DNA from: Thermus tenuipuniceus
Lineage (GTDB): Bacteria; Deinococcota; Deinococci; Deinococcales; Thermaceae
Reading direction: 5' to 3'
Assembly (NCBI RefSeq): GCF_002964845.1
Contig: NZ_PRDA01000025.1
Span: 1 to 51,325, forward strand
DNA: 51,325 bases
Below, piece after piece: positions 1 through 8,738 of the stretch. The notes under the pieces were generated by a model. It did not search any database. It was not told the DNA's origin and saw only the letters and a program-made list of their open reading frames with translations. Position 1 is the stretch's first letter. Every line of letters starts with the position of its first letter. Made by a program: the position numbers and the translations under genes.

Positions 1-61
1 TCCGCAGGGTCGGTTCCCCATCTTTTTATCCCCTTCAGCGTCTCACATGTGTTTGTCCGGG

Positions 62-118
62 TTCACTGCCCCGGTTCTGTGTTGTATACTTATGCGTACC
101 CCCTCGAGGGGGTAGACT
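62..118 (+). promoter_or_regulatory. argG promoter region with an 18-bp palindrome
   Basis: A TTCACT box (62-67) and a TATACT box (85-90) are 17 nt apart and would start RNA near 97. A perfect 18-bp palindrome, TACCCCCTCGAGGGGGTA, lies at 97-114, so it would be the 5' end of the transcript or an operator over the start site. A second -10-like box, TAGACT (113-118), sits 10 nt before the argG ATG. The stretch around 84-97 loosely resembles an ArgR half-site pair (TGTAT, 4 nt, ATGCG), which would suit an arginine gene, but the match is imperfect. Confidence 0.5.
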
Positions 119-128
119 AGGGGTTGGC

Positions 129-1337
129 ATGAAGATCGTCCTGGCATACTCCGGCGGGTTGGACACCAGCATTATCCTCAGGTGGCTCAAGGAGACCTAC
201 GGGGCCGAGGTCATCGCCTTCACCGCGGACATCGGCCAGGGGGAGGAGGTGGAGGAGGCCCGGGTGAAGGCCCTCAGAACCGGGGCCTCCAAGGCCATCG
301 CCTTGGACCTGAAGGAAGAGTTCGTGCGGGACTTCGTCTTCCCCATGTTCCGCGCGGGGGCGGTGTATGAGGGGTACTACCTCCTGGGCACCGCCATCGC
401 CCGGCCCCTCATCGCCAAGTACCTGGTGAAAATCGCCGAGGAGGAAGGGGCCGAGGCCATCGCCCACGGGGCCACGGGCAAGGGCAACGACCAGGTGCGC
501 TTTGAGCTCACCGCTTACGCCCTGAAGCCCGACATCCGGGTGATCGCTCCCTGGCGGGAGTGGAGCTTCAAGGGCCGGCAGGAGATGATCGCCTACGCGG
601 AGGCCCATGGCATCCCGGTTCCCGTAACCCAGGAAAAACCTTATTCCATGGACGCCAATCTTTTGCATATTTCCTACGAGGGAGGGGTCCTCGAGGACCC
701 CTGGGCCGAACCCCCCAAGGGGATGTTCCGCATGACCGTGGACCCTGAAGAGGCCCCGGACGAGCCCGAGTACGTGGAGGTGGAGTTCCACGGGGGGGAT
801 CCCGTGGCGGTGAACGGGGAAAGGCTTTCCCCGGCAGCTCTTTTGCAGAGGCTCAACGAGATCGGGGGCCGCCACGGGGTGGGCCGGGTGGACCTGGTGG
901 AGAACCGCTTCGTAGGCATGAAGTCCCGGGGGGTCTACGAAACCCCGGGGGGGACCCTCCTCTACCACGCCCGCCGGGCGGTGGAAAGCCTCACCCTGGA
1001 CCGGGAGGTGCTCCACCAGCGGGACCAGCTTGCCCCCAAGTACGCCGAGCTCGTCTACTACGGCTTCTGGTACGCCCCGGAGCGGGAGGCCCTCCAGGCC
1101 TACTTGGACCACGTGGCCGAGAGCGTCACGGGGGTGGCCCGGCTTAAGCTCTACAAGGGGAACGTCTACGTGGTGGGACGCAAGGCCCCTAAAAGCCTTT
1201 ACCAGAAGGACCTGGTCTCCTTTGACGAGCTGGGGGGTTACGACCAGAAGGACGCGGAGGGCTTCATCAAGATCAACGCCCTGCGCCTGAGGGTGCGGGC
1301 CATGGCGGAGAAGGGGAAGGGGGAGCATGGCGCATAG
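129..1337 (+). CDS. argG: argininosuccinate synthase
   Basis: Joins citrulline and aspartate with ATP to give argininosuccinate, the penultimate step of arginine synthesis in the cytoplasm. The 402-residue protein has the expected family length. The N-terminal PP-loop motif AYSGGLDTS is clear, followed by [14 protein letters not shown] near residue 115 and APWREW near 145, which bind ATP and substrate. The ATG has only a weak upstream G-rich stretch. The 3' end overlaps argH by 11 bp, so the two are cotranscribed and probably translationally coupled. No frameshift or missing motif was seen. Confidence 0.97.
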   Translation: MKIVLAYSGGLDTSIILRWLKETYGAEVIAFTADIGQGEEVEEARVKALRTGASKAIALDLKEEFVRDFVFPMFRAGAVYEGYYLLGTAIARPLIAKYLVKIAEEEGAEAIAHGATGKGNDQVRFELTAYALKPDIRVIAPWREWSFKGRQEMIAYAEAHGIPVPVTQEKPYSMDANLLHISYEGGVLEDPWAEPPKGMFRMTVDPEEAPDEPEYVEVEFHGGDPVAVNGERLSPAALLQRLNEIGGRHGVGRVDLVENRFVGMKSRGVYETPGGTLLYHARRAVESLTLDREVLHQRDQLAPKYAELVYYGFWYAPEREALQAYLDHVAESVTGVARLKLYKGNVYVVGRKAPKSLYQKDLVSFDELGGYDQKDAEGFIKINALRLRVRAMAEKGKGEHGA

Positions 1338-2715
1338 GACCTGGGGTGGCCGCTTCGCCGAGGGGCCGGATGCGCTCGCGGCCCGCTTCAACGCCTCCCT
1401 TTCCTTTGACCGGGCCCTTTGGCGGGAAGACCTTTTTCAGAACCGGGTCCACGCCCGCATGCTCCACGAGGTGGGCCTCCTCACGGAGGAGGAGCTAAGG
1501 GCCATCCTCCGGGGCCTGGACCGGATCGAGGAGGAGATCCAGGCGGGCACCTTCCCTTGGCGGGAGGAACTGGAGGACGTGCACATGAACCTGGAGGCCC
1601 GCCTCATCGAACTCGTGGGCCCACCGGGGGGCAAGCTCCACACGGCGAGGAGCCGGAACGACCAGGTGGCCACCGATCTCCGGCTTTTCCTCCGGGGGGC
1701 CATAGACGAGCTTCTGGCCCTCCTTTTGGGCCTGCGCCGGGTTCTGGTGCGGGAGGCCGAGCAGCACCTCGAGCCCCTTCACGTCCTTCCCGGCTACACC
1801 CACCTGCAGCGGGCCCAGCCCATTCTGCTCTCCCATTGGTATTTGGCCTACTACGAGATGCTTTCCCGGGATGCGGGAAGGCTGAGGGATGCCAGGGAGC
1901 GCCTTAACGAAAGCCCCCTGGGGGCTGCGGCCCTGGCGGGGACGGGCTTCCCCATAGACCGCCACTACACCGCACGGGAACTCGGCTTTTCCGCTCCCAT
2001 GCGGAACTCCTTGGATGCGGTGGCAAGCCGGGACTTCGCCCTCGAGGTGCTTTCCGCCTTGAATATCGGGATGCTCCACCTCTCCCGGATGGCGGAGGAG
2101 CTCATCCTCTATAGCACCGAGGAGTTCGCCTTTGTGGAGGTGCCGGATGCCTTCGCCACCGGCTCTTCCATCATGCCCCAGAAGAAGAACCCGGACATCC
2201 TGGAGCTCATCCGGGCCAAGGCGGGAAGGGTCTTAGGGGCCCTGGTGGCCCTCTCCACGGTGGTGAAGGGGCTTCCCCTTGCCTACAACAAGGACCTGCA
2301 GGAGGACAAGGAACCCCTTCTGGATGCCCTCGCCACCTACCGGGATAGCCTCAAGCTCCTCACCGCCCTGCTTCCCGGGCTCAGGTGGCAGCGGGAGCGG
2401 ATGTGGCGGGCGGTGGAGGAGGGGTATGCCTTGGCCACGGAGCTGGCCGACTACCTGGCGGAGAAGGGGCTTCCCTTCCGGGAGGCCCACCACGCGGTGG
2501 GCAGGTTGGTGCGGAAGCTTTTGGAGGAGGGAAGGGCCTTAAAGGACCTCACCCTGGAGGAGCTTAAGGCCCACCACCCCCTCTTCGCCGAGGACGCCCT
2601 GCCGCTTCTCCGCCTGGAAACCGCCATCCACCGGCGGGGCTCCTTCGGGGGCACGGCCCCCAAGGCGGTGCGGGAAAGGCTTTCTGAGGCCAAGAAGGAG
2701 GTAGGCCTTGACTGA
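1327..2715 (+). CDS. argH: argininosuccinate lyase
   Basis: Cleaves argininosuccinate to arginine and fumarate; a cytoplasmic member of the fumarase/aspartase superfamily. At 462 residues it has the full family length. Visible motifs are [13 protein letters not shown] near residue 105, the [13 protein letters not shown] signature loop near 280 that carries the catalytic serine, and HLQRAQP near 160. The ATG lies inside the last codons of argG, and the end overlaps the next gene by 8 bp, consistent with one arginine operon. Confidence 0.97.
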   Translation: MAHRTWGGRFAEGPDALAARFNASLSFDRALWREDLFQNRVHARMLHEVGLLTEEELRAILRGLDRIEEEIQAGTFPWREELEDVHMNLEARLIELVGPPGGKLHTARSRNDQVATDLRLFLRGAIDELLALLLGLRRVLVREAEQHLEPLHVLPGYTHLQRAQPILLSHWYLAYYEMLSRDAGRLRDARERLNESPLGAAALAGTGFPIDRHYTARELGFSAPMRNSLDAVASRDFALEVLSALNIGMLHLSRMAEELILYSTEEFAFVEVPDAFATGSSIMPQKKNPDILELIRAKAGRVLGALVALSTVVKGLPLAYNKDLQEDKEPLLDALATYRDSLKLLTALLPGLRWQRERMWRAVEEGYALATELADYLAEKGLPFREAHHAVGRLVRKLLEEGRALKDLTLEELKAHHPLFAEDALPLLRLETAIHRRGSFGGTAPKAVRERLSEAKKEVGLD

Positions 2716-3250
2716 GGTGAAGGGACTGGAGCTTTCCACGGTGGCCCTGCCCGAGGTGCGCCCCAACGCGGCGGTGGAGCTCAGGAAGGCCAGGCTTTCC
2801 GATGTGGACGCCATCTACTGGCTCATCCGCTACTGGGCGGAGAAGGGGCTGATGCTGGTACGGAGCCACAGCCACCTCTACGAGAACATCCGCGACTTCC
2901 AGGTCCTCGAGGACGAGGACGGCCACATCGTGGGCACCGTGGCCCTGCACGTGCTCTGGCGGGATCTGGCGGAGATTAGGGGCCTGGCGGTGCACCCCAA
3001 CCGGCAGGGGGAGGGGCTTGGGCGCTGGCTGGTCCTGGGGGCGGAACGGGAGGCCCGGGACCTGGGCCTGCCCCGGGTCTTCGCCTGGACGCTCCAGGTG
3101 GGCTTCTTCCGCTCCTTGGGCTACCAGGTCACCACCCGGGAGGCCCTACCCCCTAAGGTGTGGAGCGAGTGCAACGCCTGCCCCTTCTACGAGAACTGCC
3201 GGGAGATCGCCGTCATAAAGGGACTTCCCCCGGGGGCCTTCGGGGGCTAG
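2708..3250 (+). CDS. GNAT acetyltransferase, probable N-acetylglutamate synthase
   Basis: Likely transfers acetyl from acetyl-CoA to glutamate to open arginine synthesis. The 180-residue protein is a single GNAT domain (about residues 25-160) with the acetyl-CoA motif [14 protein letters not shown]. The tail has spaced cysteines ([10 protein letters not shown]), as in short ArgA-type synthases. A TTG start is chosen because it gives TTGACTGA, overlapping the argH stop; the next good start would cut into the N-terminus. Position directly behind argGH supports the arginine role. Strict substrate assignment is inference, since GNAT domains are versatile. Confidence 0.78.
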   Translation: MTEVKGLELSTVALPEVRPNAAVELRKARLSDVDAIYWLIRYWAEKGLMLVRSHSHLYENIRDFQVLEDEDGHIVGTVALHVLWRDLAEIRGLAVHPNRQGEGLGRWLVLGAEREARDLGLPRVFAWTLQVGFFRSLGYQVTTREALPPKVWSECNACPFYENCREIAVIKGLPPGAFGG

Positions 3251-3292
3251 AATGGGTGGGATGGGCACCTTAACCCGCTACCTGGAGGAGGG
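3248..3292 (+). promoter_or_regulatory. possible carA promoter (TAGAAT) and leader
   Basis: A TAGAAT -10-like box (3248-3253) uses the TAG stop codon of the preceding acetyltransferase as its first three bases. The short leader ends with GGAGGAGGG directly before the carA ATG at 3293. No clear -35 box was found, so readthrough from the arg operon is also possible. Confidence 0.4.
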
Positions 3293-4468
3293 ATGGCTGG
3301 AGTAAAGGAACGGGCGGTTTTGGTCCTGGAGGACGGCACCGTCTACCACGGCTACGCCTTCGGGGCCCGGGGGAAGACGGTAGGGGAGGTGGTCTTCAAC
3401 ACCGCCCAGACCGGCTACCAGGAGATCATGACCGACCCCAGCTACCACGGGCAGATCGTGGTCATGACCTACCCCCACCAGGGCAACTACGGGGTCAACG
3501 TCTACGACATGCAGAGTAACCGCCCCTGGGTGAAGGGCTTCGTGGCCAAGGAGTTCAGCCGCATCGCCTCTAACCCCAGGGCCCAGCAGACCCTTAAGGA
3601 GTTCATGGAGTTCTACGGGGTGGTGGGGATCGAGGGGATCGATACCCGGGCCCTGGTGCGCAAGATCCGGGAAGGTGGGGTGCTCAAGGGTACCATCGCC
3701 CACGCCAGCCTTTTTGGCGACCCAAAGCATGCCTTCACCCCGGAGGAGCTCGAGGCCCTCCGTCAGGAGGCCAAGGCCTGGACGGACATCGACGGGCGGG
3801 ACATGACCCCCGAGGTCTCCACCCCCCTGCCCTACGCCTGGCCCACCCTGAAGTCGGGGCGGCGCATCGTGGTCATGGACTTCGGCATCAAGCACGCCAT
3901 CGTGGAGAACCTGGCGGCCCAGGGGTTTGAGATCATCGTGGTGCCGGGCAAGACCCCGGCCAACCAGATCATGGCCCTCGAGCCCCATGGCCTCCTCATC
4001 AGCAACGGCCCCGGCGACCCCTCCATGCCCCGCTATGCCCACGAGACCATCTGGAAGCTCATGGGGCTACTTCCCACCTTCGGCATCTGCCTAGGGCACC
4101 AGCTTTTGGCCCTGGCGGCGGGGGGGCGCACCTACAAGATGAAGTTCGGCCACCGGGGGGCCAACCACCCGGTGAAGAACCTCCTCACGGGGAAGATCGA
4201 GATCACCAGCCAGAACCACGGCTATGCGGTGGACATCGACTCCCTGAAGGAGTTCAAGCCCACCCACATCAACCTGAACGACGGGACCCTCGAGGGCATG
4301 GCCCACGCCCGCTACCCCGTCTTCTCCGTACAGTACCACCCCGAGGCCGCCCCCGGCCCCCACGACGCCCTCTACCTCTTCCGCCGCTTCCTGGAGGAGG
4401 TGGAGGCCTTCCACGGGGTCACGGGGCTTCCTGTGGAGAAGCAACGGGCAGACGGGCACGGGGTCTAA
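3293..4468 (+). CDS. carA: carbamoyl phosphate synthase, small (glutaminase) subunit
   Basis: Releases ammonia from glutamine for the large subunit CarB, which makes carbamoyl phosphate for arginine and pyrimidines. The 391-residue protein has the CarA N-terminal domain (about 1-150) and a class I glutamine amidotransferase domain (about 190-370). Nucleophile motif GICLGHQL and the His-Glu pair in [10 protein letters not shown] complete the triad. A GGAGG ribosome binding site precedes the ATG. No carB lies downstream; the next gene is on the other strand, so CarB must be elsewhere. Confidence 0.96.
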   Translation: MAGVKERAVLVLEDGTVYHGYAFGARGKTVGEVVFNTAQTGYQEIMTDPSYHGQIVVMTYPHQGNYGVNVYDMQSNRPWVKGFVAKEFSRIASNPRAQQTLKEFMEFYGVVGIEGIDTRALVRKIREGGVLKGTIAHASLFGDPKHAFTPEELEALRQEAKAWTDIDGRDMTPEVSTPLPYAWPTLKSGRRIVVMDFGIKHAIVENLAAQGFEIIVVPGKTPANQIMALEPHGLLISNGPGDPSMPRYAHETIWKLMGLLPTFGICLGHQLLALAAGGRTYKMKFGHRGANHPVKNLLTGKIEITSQNHGYAVDIDSLKEFKPTHINLNDGTLEGMAHARYPVFSVQYHPEAAPGPHDALYLFRRFLEEVEAFHGVTGLPVEKQRADGHGV

Positions 4469-4473
4469 TACCA

Positions 4474-4500
4474 CCCCACCCGGACGAAGTCCGGGTGGGG
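4474..4500. terminator. strong hairpin after carA
   Basis: A perfect 12-bp stem (CCCCACCCGGAC / GTCCGGGTGGGG) with a GAA loop begins 5 nt after the carA stop. There is no T-run on the plus strand, so it may end transcription poorly or act as an RNA 3' end stabiliser. It resembles the CCCCACC...GGTGGGG hairpin at 25512-25545 and the GGGTGGGGTG arm at 31567-31576. Confidence 0.6.
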
Positions 4501-4540
4501 ACCCCGGCAAAAGGGCAAGCCCATCTTCTCCCTACTAGGG

Positions 4541-4586
4541 GGTTCTGGGGCCCCCGTCGTGGCGCAAACCACGACGGGGGACTTAG
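4541..4586 (+). repeat. partial copy (C) of the dispersed ACTTAG repeat
   Basis: Matches the right half of the element at 12562-12667: the stem CCCCCGTCGTGG, a loop containing GCAA, CCACGACGGGGG, then the end ACTTAG (4581-4586). The left half is missing or too diverged to align by eye. The ACTTAG end contains, on the minus strand, the TAA stop codon of fhs (4583-4585). Confidence 0.7.
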
Positions 4587-6214
4587 TAGTCCATCCCCCG
4601 GATGTTCCCTTCCTCGTCCACGTCGATCCCCAGGGCCTGGGGCACCTTGGGCAGGCCGGGCAGGGTCTCAATCCCTCCCATGTAGACCACCACGAACCCC
4701 GCTCCAAACCGGCAGCGGAGGTCCGTGACCCGCACCCTAAAGCCCTGGGGCCTTCCCCGGAGCTTGGGGTTGTCGGAAAGGGAGGTGGCCGCCTTGGCCA
4801 TGACCACGGGCAAGGCCTCGCACCCTTCCCTCTTGGCGGCCTTTAGGGCCTTCTTGGCCTCCTCGCTCCACTCCACCCCATCGGCCCCGTAGATCCTGGT
4901 GGCGATGGTTTCCACCTTGGCCTCGAGGGGCATCTCCAAGGGATAAAGGGGCCGGTAGGCGTGGGGCAGGGAGAGGGCCTCGAGGACCTTCTCCGCCAGC
5001 TCCAACCCTCCTTCCCCCCCTTTGGCGTAGACCTCGCTTAGGGCAAAGGGCAGGCCCCGTTCCCGGGCGAACTCCCGCACCAGGGCGATCTCTTCCTCGG
5101 CGTCCGTGGGGAAACGGTTCAGGGCGATCACTGGCTTGAAGCCGAATAGCTCCACGTTCTCCACGTGCTTTTCCAGGTTGGCCAGGCCCCTGGCCACCGC
5201 CTGGGGGTCCGGCATCTCGTAGGCATCCTGCCCCCCGTGGTAGCGGAGGGCCCGGATGGTGGCCACCAGCACCACCGCCTCGGGGACCAGGCCCGCGGTG
5301 CGGGCCACCACGTTCATGAACTTCTCCATGCCGAGATCCGTGGCAAACCCCGCCTCCTGCACCACGTAGTCCGCCAGGCCCAGGGCGAAGAGGCTTGCCC
5401 TCAGGGAGTTGGTGCCGTGGGCGATGTTGCCGAAGGGCCCCATGTGGATGAAGGCGGGGTTTCCCTCCGCCGTCTGCACCAGGTTGGGGAGGAAGGCCTG
5501 CCGTAAAAGGGCAGCCATGGCCCCCACCGCCCCCAGGTCCTGGGCGTAGATGGGCTTTCCCCCGTAGGTGAAGCCCACCCGGATCCTTCCCAGGCGCTTC
5601 TTTAAGTCCTTGAAGTCCCGGGCCAGGCTCATGAGGGCCATAACCTCGCTGGCCACGGTGAGCTCAAACCCTCCCTCCCGGGGAACCCCGTGGGCCCTCC
5701 CTCCCAGGCCCAGGACGATGTGCCTTAAGGCCCGGTCGTTCATGTCAATGGCCCGCTTGAGCTCAATGCGCCTGGGGTCGATCCCGAGCTCGTTTCCCTG
5801 GTGCAGGTGGTTGTCCAAAAGGGCGTTTAAGAGGTTCACCGCGCTGGTCACCGCATGGAAGTCCCCGGTGAAGTGCAGGTTGATCTCGTGCCGGGGCTCC
5901 ACCCGCGCCCTCCCGCCTCCCGTGGCCCCGCCCTTCACCCCGAAGACGGGGCCCAAGGAGGGCTCCCGGAGGGCCAAGGCCGCCTTCTTCCCCAGCCTCC
6001 ATAGGGCATCCACCAGGCCGATGGCGGTGGTGGTCTTGCCCTCCCCGGCTGGGGTGGGGGTGATGGCGGTGACCAGGATCAGCTTCCCCTTGGCCTTAGG
6101 GGGCTCCCCCAGGACCTTGGCCATGTGGGGGCCGTAGAGGTAGAGCCTATCCCGGCCCAAGCCCAGCTTGCCGGCCACTTCCTCTATGGGTAGAAGCGTT
6201 TCCTTGACGATCAC
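4583..6214 (-). CDS. fhs: formate-tetrahydrofolate ligase
   Basis: Makes 10-formyl-tetrahydrofolate from formate, ATP and tetrahydrofolate in one-carbon metabolism. The 543-residue length suits the family (about 540-560). The P-loop is clear near residue 55 (TPAGEGKTTTAIGL), followed by LREPSLGPVFGVKGGA near 85 and NLHFTGDFHAV near 110. A GTG start (6212-6214) gives the conserved N-terminus. The gene stands alone on the minus strand; its TAA stop lies in the end of the repeat copy at 4541-4586. Confidence 0.96.
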   Translation of the reverse strand: MIVKETLLPIEEVAGKLGLGRDRLYLYGPHMAKVLGEPPKAKGKLILVTAITPTPAGEGKTTTAIGLVDALWRLGKKAALALREPSLGPVFGVKGGATGGGRARVEPRHEINLHFTGDFHAVTSAVNLLNALLDNHLHQGNELGIDPRRIELKRAIDMNDRALRHIVLGLGGRAHGVPREGGFELTVASEVMALMSLARDFKDLKKRLGRIRVGFTYGGKPIYAQDLGAVGAMAALLRQAFLPNLVQTAEGNPAFIHMGPFGNIAHGTNSLRASLFALGLADYVVQEAGFATDLGMEKFMNVVARTAGLVPEAVVLVATIRALRYHGGQDAYEMPDPQAVARGLANLEKHVENVELFGFKPVIALNRFPTDAEEEIALVREFARERGLPFALSEVYAKGGEGGLELAEKVLEALSLPHAYRPLYPLEMPLEAKVETIATRIYGADGVEWSEEAKKALKAAKREGCEALPVVMAKAATSLSDNPKLRGRPQGFRVRVTDLRCRFGAGFVVVYMGGIETLPGLPKVPQALGIDVDEEGNIRGMDY

Positions 6215-6223
6215 GGGCTAAGC

Positions 6224-6660
6224 TTACCCCGCCTTTCCAGGGAAAGAAGTCCCGCCTTGGGTGGCCAGGCTCCAAAGCCGCCGCATCAACTGGGGTAAAG
6301 GGGTGGCCAGGATTCCTGGGGCCAGCGGGTAGGCTTCCTCCCCTGGGTACACCACAAAGGCAGCCTGGGGCCTGAGGTCCGCCAGGGCCTGGTGGAAGCC
6401 CCGGGAGGGCTTGGGTACCAGGCTTTGCTTCACCTCCACGGCCCACAGGATACCCGTGGGGAAAGGGAAGAGCTCGGGCATCCGGTGCACCTCGTCCAGG
6501 ATGGCCAGGCGGTGGAGATGGCCTTCCAGGTAGAGTTCCGAGCCTTTCCCCCACCTCCAGGGCCAGGGTGGTCTTCCCCGCCTACCGGGCGCCGGTGAGC
6601 ACCACCCCGGGCACCTGGTGCAGGGGCTCCTCGAGGGTGGGCTTTAGGCGGTGGAGTATC
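6224..6660 (-). pseudogene. remnant of an AAA ATPase with DUF4143-type C-terminus
   Basis: Pieces of an ATPase lie in order. First VVLTGAR, a TAG stop where the Walker A loop should continue, then AGKTTLALEVG (around 6565-6610). After a frameshift near 6545 comes a Walker B-like stretch, LAILDEVHRMPELF. This runs directly into the family's C-terminus (WAVEVKQSLVPKPSRGFHQALADL) and ends at the TAA at 6224-6226. Intact relatives have nearly 400 residues; here only about 145 codons remain, so two large internal deletions, one nonsense mutation and one frameshift have accumulated. No product is expected. Confidence 0.8.
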
Positions 6661-6662
6661 GC

Positions 6663-6700
6663 CCTTGAAAGTGCAGCATGGCAATGCTGGATTTTCAAGG
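6663..6700. repeat. 38-bp interrupted palindrome
   Basis: CCTTGAAA (6663-6670) pairs with TTTCAAGG (6693-6700), and inside it CAGCAT (6674-6679) pairs with ATGCTG (6684-6689). It lies between the remnant ATPase and the end of the threonine dehydratase-like gene. It is more AT-rich than its surroundings. It could be a terminator for the minus-strand gene (though no T-run follows) or a protein binding site. Confidence 0.55.
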
Positions 6701-6713
6701 ATAAGCCCTGGAC

Positions 6714-7652
6714 CTAGAGGGCGGGGCAAAACCCCCGGTTTCCCCCCGAAAGGAGGAGGGCTAGGACCTCAGGAAGCCCTTTCCCATGCTCCAGCACGGC
6801 AGCCAAGGGGAGGGCCCCGGTGGGCTCCACCACCTGCTTCGTGCGGCTGAAGAGGAGGCCCTCGGCTTCCAGGATGGCCTCCTCGCTCACGGTGAGGATG
6901 GCGTCCACCCTCTTCTGAAGGATGGGAAAGGTGCGCTGGCCCAAAGCCAGGGTCCTTACCCCGTCCGCCCGGGTTTTGGGGGCTTCTTGGAGGCGCACGA
7001 TTTCGCCCCGCTCCAGGCTCCTTCTGGCGTCGTCCGCCCCTTCGGGCTCCACCCCCAGGACCAGGGTGCTTGGGGAGAGGGCCTTCACCGCTGTGGCTAC
7101 CCCGGCGATGAGCCCCCCTCCCCCCACCGGGACCAGGACCGCTTCCGGGAAAAGGCCCAGCTCCCCCGCCTGGGCCATGAGTTCCAGCCCGGCGGTGCCC
7201 TGGCCGGCCATGACCAAGGGATCGTCAAAGGGGTGGATGAAGGCGTAGCCGGTTTCCTCCAGGAGGGCCCTGGCCACCTCCTCCCGGTTTTCCCCCGTAA
7301 CCCCTTGGTCCGCCACCTGGGCCCCGTAGGCCCGAGCGGCCTCCTTCTTAACGGGGCTTGCCTCCTCGGGCATGACGATCAGGGCCTTGACCCCCAGGAT
7401 CCGGGCGGCGTAGGCCACCCCCTGGGCGTGGTTGCCGCTGCTCACCGCAAGAAGCCCCTTGGGGTTTTCCAGGGCCAGGGCCTTGGAAAGGGCTCCCCGG
7501 GCCTTGAAGCTTCCCGTCTTCTGCAGGTGCTCGGCTTTTAGAAGCAAGCGCTTTCCCAGGAGTCCATCCAGGAGCCTCGAGGTGAGGAGGGGGGTGCGGT
7601 GGATGTAGGGGCGGATGCGCCGGTAGGCGGCATGGATCTCGGCAAGCTGCAC
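6714..7652 (-). CDS. threonine dehydratase / serine-racemase-like PLP enzyme
   Basis: A fold-type II pyridoxal phosphate enzyme of 312 residues. Seen: the lysine motif GSFKARGA (Schiff-base lysine near residue 49), SSGNHAQG near 80, PVGGGGLIAG near 175 and LLSGGNRG at the C-terminus. It lacks the regulatory ACT domain of biosynthetic IlvA, so it resembles catabolic threonine dehydratase or serine racemase. A TATAAA box (7658-7663) lies just 5 nt before the GTG start, implying a leaderless mRNA. The exact substrate (threonine, serine or both) cannot be told from sequence. Confidence 0.88.
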   Translation of the reverse strand: MQLAEIHAAYRRIRPYIHRTPLLTSRLLDGLLGKRLLLKAEHLQKTGSFKARGALSKALALENPKGLLAVSSGNHAQGVAYAARILGVKALIVMPEEASPVKKEAARAYGAQVADQGVTGENREEVARALLEETGYAFIHPFDDPLVMAGQGTAGLELMAQAGELGLFPEAVLVPVGGGGLIAGVATAVKALSPSTLVLGVEPEGADDARRSLERGEIVRLQEAPKTRADGVRTLALGQRTFPILQKRVDAILTVSEEAILEAEGLLFSRTKQVVEPTGALPLAAVLEHGKGLPEVLALLLSGGNRGFCPAL

Positions 7653-7657
7653 ACCTC

Positions 7658-7703
7658 TTTATACCGCGCCCGGGTGGACACGCCCTTCGCCCTGCGCTAA
7701 AGT
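7658..7703. promoter_or_regulatory. divergent promoters for the dehydratase and secG
   Basis: Minus strand: TATAAA (7658-7663), 5 nt before the GTG at 7652. Plus strand: TGGACA (7675-7680), 17 nt, TAAAGT (7698-7703), 9 nt before the secG ATG. Both transcripts would have little or no 5' leader. Inferred from box matches only. Confidence 0.55.
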
Positions 7704-7712
7704 GGTAGGGGT

Positions 7713-7940
7713 ATGGACTTCCTTTACACCTTGGTCATCCTTCTTTACCTGGGCGTGGCGGGGCTTTTGGTCTACCTGGTCCTGGTGCAGGAGCCCAAGC
7801 AGGGTGCCGGGGACCTCATGGGGGCTTCCGCGGACCTCTTTTCCGCCCGCGGGGTCACGGGCGGCCTCTACCGCCTGACCATCCTCCTGGGGGTTATCTT
7901 CGTGGCCCTGGCCCTGGTGATCGGCCTCTGGACCCGTTGA
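7713..7940 (+). CDS. secG: preprotein translocase subunit SecG
   Basis: Small inner-membrane partner of SecYE in protein export. The 75-residue protein has two hydrophobic segments (about residues 3-25 and 52-72) with the family loop between them, LVQEPKQGAGDLMGAS followed by LFSARGVTG. Length is typical. Its TGA stop codon (7938-7940) is part of the TTGACA box of the following tRNA promoter, showing how tightly this region is packed. Confidence 0.93.
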   Translation: MDFLYTLVILLYLGVAGLLVYLVLVQEPKQGAGDLMGASADLFSARGVTGGLYRLTILLGVIFVALALVIGLWTR

Positions 7941-7965
7941 CAAAAGCCTTCCCCCTCGGTACCAT
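7937..7965 (+). promoter_or_regulatory. tRNA-Ala promoter
   Basis: TTGACA (7937-7942), a 17-nt spacer and TACCAT (7960-7965), 11 nt before the first base of the tRNA. The -35 box is consensus and overlaps the secG stop codon. Confidence 0.7.
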
Positions 7966-7976
7966 AGGCGTTGCCT

Positions 7977-8052
7977 GGGGCCGTGGCGCAGTTGGGAGCG
8001 CGCCTCAATGGCATTGAGGAGGTCAGGGGTTCGAATCCCCTCGGCTCCACCA
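7977..8052 (+). tRNA. tRNA-Ala (anticodon GGC)
   Basis: A full cloverleaf can be drawn by hand: acceptor arm GGGGCCG/CGGCTCC, anticodon stem CCTCA/TGAGG with loop ATGGCAT (anticodon GGC, reads GCC), T-arm AGGGG-TTCGAAT-CCCCT, discriminator A and an encoded CCA (8050-8052). It has its own promoter and terminator. Confidence 0.96.
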
Positions 8053-8054
8053 AG

Positions 8055-8083
8055 AAAGCCCCCCGCAAGGGGGGTTTTGGCTT
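8055..8083 (+). terminator. terminator of tRNA-Ala
   Basis: CCCCCC (8059-8064), loop GCAA, GGGGGG (8069-8074), then TTTT. It lies immediately after the tRNA, and its 3' edge touches the -35 box of the rplU promoter. Confidence 0.85.
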
Positions 8084-8153
8084 GCAGGAATCCAGGGCCT
8101 TGGGTATAGTGGAAAGCCGGTAGCCCCTTCGGGGGCTTTGGGAAGGGGAAACC
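8082..8153 (+). promoter_or_regulatory. rplU promoter and leader hairpin
   Basis: TTGCAG (8082-8087), 17 nt, TATAGT (8105-8110). The leader of roughly 36 nt holds AGCCCC-TTCG-GGGGCT (8122-8137), a very stable UUCG tetraloop hairpin, followed by an AAGGGGAAACC stretch before the rplU ATG. L21 operons of other bacteria have leader structures involved in autoregulation; whether this short hairpin does so is unknown. Confidence 0.65.
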
Positions 8154-8459
8154 ATGTTCGCGATCGTCAAGACCGGTGGCAAGCAATACCGGGTGGAGCC
8201 CGGGCTGAAGCTGAGGGTGGAGAAGCTCGAGGCCGAGCCCGGAAGCGAGGTCACACTTCCCGTCCTCCTCCTGGGGGGCGAGAAGACGGTGGTGGGGGCT
8301 CCCCTCGTGGAGGGGGCCAAGGTGGTGGCGGAGGTGCTCGCTCACGGCAAGGGCAAGAAGATCACCATCTCCCGCTTCAAGGCCAAGGTGCAGTACCGGA
8401 GGAAGAAGGGCCACCGCCAGCCCTACACGGAGATCCTCATCAAGGAGATTCAGGGGTGA
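8154..8459 (+). CDS. rplU: 50S ribosomal protein L21
   Basis: Large-subunit protein that contacts 23S rRNA. The 101-residue length and the start [17 protein letters not shown] are diagnostic, as is the C-terminal [16 protein letters not shown]. First gene of the rplU-rpmA-obg-nadD-yqeK-LCP-rsfS run; rpmA starts 3 nt after its stop. Confidence 0.98.
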   Translation: MFAIVKTGGKQYRVEPGLKLRVEKLEAEPGSEVTLPVLLLGGEKTVVGAPLVEGAKVVAEVLAHGKGKKITISRFKAKVQYRRKKGHRQPYTEILIKEIQG

Positions 8460-8462
8460 GCC

Positions 8463-8720
8463 ATGGCACATAAAAAGGGTTTGGGTTCCACCAAAAACGG
8501 TCGGGACTCCCAGGCCAAACGCCTTGGGGTGAAGCGGTATGGAGGCCAGGTGGTGAGGGCGGGTAACATCCTGGTCCGCCAGCGGGGCACCCAGTTCAAG
8601 CCCGGCAAGAACGTGGGCATGGGCCGGGACTTCACCCTCTTCGCTCTGGTGGACGGGGTGGTGGAGTTCCAGGATAAGGGGCGGCTGGGCCGCTACGTGC
8701 ACGTGCGTCCCTTGGCGTAG
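8463..8720 (+). CDS. rpmA: 50S ribosomal protein L27
   Basis: Large-subunit protein whose N-terminal tail reaches the peptidyl transferase centre. The 85-residue product begins [20 protein letters not shown] and has the core [19 protein letters not shown]. No removable Firmicutes-type N-terminal extension is present. It lies between rplU and obg, the common bacterial order. Confidence 0.98.
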   Translation: MAHKKGLGSTKNGRDSQAKRLGVKRYGGQVVRAGNILVRQRGTQFKPGKNVGMGRDFTLFALVDGVVEFQDKGRLGRYVHVRPLA

Positions 8721-8738
8721 GCCCAAGGGGCGGTCTGG

